Source of the DNA: an uncultured Colwellia sp.
GTDB lineage: Bacteria > Pseudomonadota > Gammaproteobacteria > Enterobacterales > Alteromonadaceae
DNA length: 39,036 nucleotides
NCBI GenBank assembly: GCA_913049915.1
Contig: CAJWZC010000031.1
Coordinates: 1 to 39,036, forward strand
Direction: 5' to 3'
This document shows positions 36,097 to 39,036 of this stretch, piece by piece; the first letter of the stretch is position 1, and each line of letters opens with the position of its first letter. The translations under genes were made by a program, and so were the position numbers. The notes under the pieces are model-generated. The model made no database searches. It worked only from the letters and a program-made list of their open reading frames with translations, and was not told the DNA's origin.

Positions 36097-39036
36097 ATGA
36101 AATATATCTCTTCAAGTATTTTTGGCTGTTTTTTTGGTATCCCAACAGTAATAAAAATAACTGATAGTGGGCTAGTTGTTGAAGTTGAAAATCGGCTGAT
36201 AAAATTTCAATGGCTAGAACTTACTGTCCCACCTGTTTTTCATCTAAGTTTCTTTGGACAAATCCTTTCATTTAAAACAGCAAAAAAAAATTATATTTTT
36301 ACAATGCTTAGCTACAATTCAAAGCGACTACATAAAAACAGCTTTGAACAGCTTTGGGCAAATGCCAACATTAAACGTGTTGATACTTTACTCACCACCA
36401 TAGAAAAAATTACTACTCATCGATATTTACGCCAATCAACAATTGAAAGTATTCAATTGGCGGTAAATCCAGAATGTAAACGTTGGTTCCCGTGGCTTAA
36501 CTCAAGCAAGTTAAGTAAATCACAGACAAGTATAACTAAAAAATTAAAATGGCTGACATATTATCAACACTGGCAAGCGCAGGGTGTTACTGATTGTCGT
36601 GAAAGTTATATCGAAAAACAGCTGTTAAGGTATCAAACTTTTTTTGACAAGGTCGAATCAAACCCTTTAACACTATGTCAGCGCAGGGCTTGTATTATCG
36701 ATAATGATAATAATTTATTACTCGCTGGCGCGGGTACTGGAAAAACCAGTGTAATGGTGGGTCGAGCTGGCTATTTATTAAATAGCCAACAGGCAAGTAG
36801 TGAGCAAATATTATTATTAGCCTATGGTCGTAAAGCGGCTAATGAAATGGATGAACGAATAAGTGATAAATTGCAAACTGATAAAGTTAGTGCGACCACT
36901 TTTCATAGTTTAGGGCTAACTATCATTGCTCAAGTTGAAGGCAGAAAACCTAGCTTATCGGTATTTGCCGAAGATGAAAAAATAAAATCTACATGGATTC
37001 AAACCTATTTTGAAAAGTTGATTTGTGACGATAGCCAGTATCGAGTACTTATTCTTGAGTATTTTAGTAAGTACTATTACGTTGAAAGAAGTGACCTTGA
37101 TTTCAACAGTTTGGGTGAACGCCACCAGTACTATAATGATAACGATATTCGCAGCTTAAAAGGTGAGAAGATTAAAAGCTTTGCTGAGCTTTATATCGCT
37201 AATTGGTTATTTACTCATGGTATAAAATATCAGTATGAGGCTAACTATGCTCATGATGTTACTACAGTATCACGCAAGCAATATCAGCCTGACTTCTTCC
37301 TGCCACAGTTAAACATATATATTGAATACTATGGGGTAGATAACAATGGTGATACTGCTCCTTATATAGATAAAGGTGAATTCCATAAAAGTATGCAGTG
37401 GAAACGTAATACCCATAGTCAATTTGAAACTGATTGTCTTGAATTGACTTATGCGCAGCACAAACAAGGACAGTTACTTAGCTTCTTAAAGAAATCTATC
37501 ATGGAGCGCAAAATTCAAGTTGAAATGTTAACTAAAGGTCAGCAACCTCAGTTTGAACAGTTAACACAAGAGCAAATATTCGTCATACTGGCTAAAAGTG
37601 GCCGAATATCAGTACTTGCTAAAATATTTAGTCAGCTTATTGGACTTTATAAAGCGGCTTGTTTAGACACCACGTTAAAGAATAAGGTTATTGCTAATTC
37701 AGCTATTCCAAAACAGACTGAAAAAGGGTTAGCGCTGCTTCAACCTATTTTAGCCGCTTATGAAAAACACCTCAAAACCCACGCGGCTATTGATTTTGAA
37801 GATATGATTAATAAAGCGCTAGAGTATGTTCAAACGGGTCAGTTTAATTCTCCGTGGCGTTATATCATGGTTGACGAGTTTCAAGACATATCAGAGCCTC
37901 GAGCGCGTTTAGTTAAAGCGTTACGAGATAATAGTAAAGAGTGTTCGGTTTTTGCTGTCGGGGATGATTGGCAAGCTATTTATCGTTTTAGTGGTGCTGA
38001 TCTTGCCCTAACGACAAAATTTGCAGGTTATTTTGGCGCGACTAGCCAATCAGTGTTAGATCAAACGTTTCGTTTTAACAATCAAATAGGAAAAGTCGCA
38101 ACAGATTTCATTAGTAAAAATCCAGCACAAATAGCTAAAACGATAAAATCATTAAAACAAGTTCAAGCACCAGCGGTATCTCTACTCAAACGAGATGGTC
38201 ATCAAATCAACTCACACAAAACTAATATTATCGATGAAATGGCTAATGGTGCTATTGATGATGTTTTAGTCGCTATTTCAGCGAAAGTATGTAAACCGAC
38301 TAGTGTGTATTTATTAGCGCGCTTTTGGTTTTTGTTACCTAAGCCAACTGACATTAACCGATTAAATAATCAATACCCCTTATTAAACATTCAATGCAAA
38401 TCTTTTCATGCGTCAAAAGGCAAAGAGGCTGACTATGTAATTGTTATCGGATTAAAAAAAGGCGTGCATGGTTTTCCTTCTGAAAAAGTAATACCAGCGC
38501 TAGTTGATGCACTACTGGCAAAAAAAGAAGCTTTTGCTCATGCAGAAGAGCGCCGATTATTTTATGTGGCGTTAACGCGAGCTAAAGACAGAGTTTATAT
38601 TATTGCCGATATGGTCGATGCTAGTTCGTTTATTCACGAGCTGGTGGATGACCATGGTATTGAATGTCAGGAATTTAAAAGTACGATAAGTCAAACACGT
38701 GTGCATGAAATAAATTGTGTAAAGTGTGAAACAGGTACTTTAAAAAAACAGACAAGTAGCTATGGTACTTTTTATGCTTGTTGTTATTTTCCTCTTTGTG
38801 ATCATAAAGAAAAATCGTGTTCAAAATGTGAAAGCCCAATGACACGAAAGCGTTATCCTGGTTTTAAATTATGCTTAAATGAGTCATGCAAAAGTATAAT
38901 ACCAATTTGTGTGAAATGTAATGCCGAAATGGTTTTACGTTCGAGTAAAAAAGGTGAGTTTTGGGGATGTCAGAACTTTAAAGGCAACGAACCGATGAGT
39001 TGTAAGAACGGAGTCGATAATTTAAAAGTTAACTGG
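36097..39036 (+). CDS. helD: Helicase IV (HelD)-like UvrD-superfamily helicase with zinc ribbons (3' end cut)
   Basis: The frame is open for 980 codons from the ATG at 36097 to the right edge. An N-terminal domain of about 200 residues resembles E. coli HelD. The UvrD-type helicase core follows: Walker A LLAGAGTGKTS (about residue 221), ILLLAYGRKAANEMDERI, ATTFHSLGL, Walker B IMVDEFQD (about 590), GDDWQAIYRFSGADL, DQTFRFN, HASKGKEADYVIV and LFYVALTRAKDRVY. Two additions set it apart from the 684-residue E. coli HelD. One is an insertion after the first core motifs, containing FAELYIANWLFTHG, YQPDFFLP and IYIEYYG, resembling PD-(D/E)xK nucleases. The other is a C-terminal run of three Cys4-type ribbons of topoisomerase I style (CVKC, CSKC, CVKC starts). 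It probably acts in DNA repair or recombination. The stop lies outside the window. Confidence 0.9.
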   Translation, partial: MKYISSSIFGCFFGIPTVIKITDSGLVVEVENRLIKFQWLELTVPPVFHLSFFGQILSFKTAKKNYIFTMLSYNSKRLHKNSFEQLWANANIKRVDTLLTTIEKITTHRYLRQSTIESIQLAVNPECKRWFPWLNSSKLSKSQTSITKKLKWLTYYQHWQAQGVTDCRESYIEKQLLRYQTFFDKVESNPLTLCQRRACIIDNDNNLLLAGAGTGKTSVMVGRAGYLLNSQQASSEQILLLAYGRKAANEMDERISDKLQTDKVSATTFHSLGLTIIAQVEGRKPSLSVFAEDEKIKSTWIQTYFEKLICDDSQYRVLILEYFSKYYYVERSDLDFNSLGERHQYYNDNDIRSLKGEKIKSFAELYIANWLFTHGIKYQYEANYAHDVTTVSRKQYQPDFFLPQLNIYIEYYGVDNNGDTAPYIDKGEFHKSMQWKRNTHSQFETDCLELTYAQHKQGQLLSFLKKSIMERKIQVEMLTKGQQPQFEQLTQEQIFVILAKSGRISVLAKIFSQLIGLYKAACLDTTLKNKVIANSAIPKQTEKGLALLQPILAAYEKHLKTHAAIDFEDMINKALEYVQTGQFNSPWRYIMVDEFQDISEPRARLVKALRDNSKECSVFAVGDDWQAIYRFSGADLALTTKFAGYFGATSQSVLDQTFRFNNQIGKVATDFISKNPAQIAKTIKSLKQVQAPAVSLLKRDGHQINSHKTNIIDEMANGAIDDVLVAISAKVCKPTSVYLLARFWFLLPKPTDINRLNNQYPLLNIQCKSFHASKGKEADYVIVIGLKKGVHGFPSEKVIPALVDALLAKKEAFAHAEERRLFYVALTRAKDRVYIIADMVDASSFIHELVDDHGIECQEFKSTISQTRVHEINCVKCETGTLKKQTSSYGTFYACCYFPLCDHKEKSCSKCESPMTRKRYPGFKLCLNESCKSIIPICVKCNAEMVLRSSKKGEFWGCQNFKGNEPMSCKNGVDNLKVNW

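Overview
The window is AT-rich gammaproteobacterial chromosome. Protein resemblance and gene order (smrB / prmB-aroC, fadI-fadJ, a glg cluster with pgm) point to the Alteromonadales, most likely a Colwellia-like cold-marine bacterium. This is judged from recognised families only; no database search was run. No rRNA, tRNA, CRISPR, phage or transposase gene was seen, so most of the window is core metabolism.

Layout. 1-5537 (minus strand): a MoxR/Bat-type operon transcribed leftwards (moxR, DUF58, DUF4381, BatA-like VWA, BatB-like VWA + TPR running off the left edge). 5812-9539 (plus): fadI-fadJ beta-oxidation operon behind a perfect 19-bp palindrome and closed by a terminator. 9683-12493 (minus): M16 insulinase-type peptidase with a 277-bp MITE-like element at its promoter. 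13042-16641: sixA, smrB (convergent with sixA, divergent from prmB), prmB with a TTG start, and aroC. 17019-19187: MFS permease, exported rhodanese, VOC/glyoxalase protein. 19306 to about 20300 (minus): a relic operon holding a decayed OsmC-family gene and a decayed mntP. 20850-35844: a glycogen/maltodextrin cluster, with malQ divergent from a stand-alone CBM48 gene, glgX, glgP, glgC, glgB, pgm and glgA. 36097-39036: a helicase IV (HelD)-like gene with a nuclease-like insertion and C-terminal zinc ribbons, cut by the right edge.

The glycogen cluster encodes a full cycle. Pgm makes glucose-1-P, GlgC activates it to ADP-glucose, GlgA polymerises, GlgB branches, GlgP and GlgX degrade, and MalQ recycles maltodextrins. 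In this sequence pgm is broken by an exact 25-bp tandem duplication that shifts the frame. Losing one copy would restore a 553-codon enzyme, so this may be a recent mutation, a reversible switch or an assembly error.

Noncoding DNA holds more than usual: the MITE-like element, two copies (opposite orientation) of a second ~210-bp dispersed repeat, a LacI-type operator before glgX, a FadR-like palindrome before fadI, and the two-gene relic. I found no clear new defence or mobile system. The best leads are the pgm duplication, the relic operon, the MITE-borne promoter, the small CBM48 protein and the helicase fusion.
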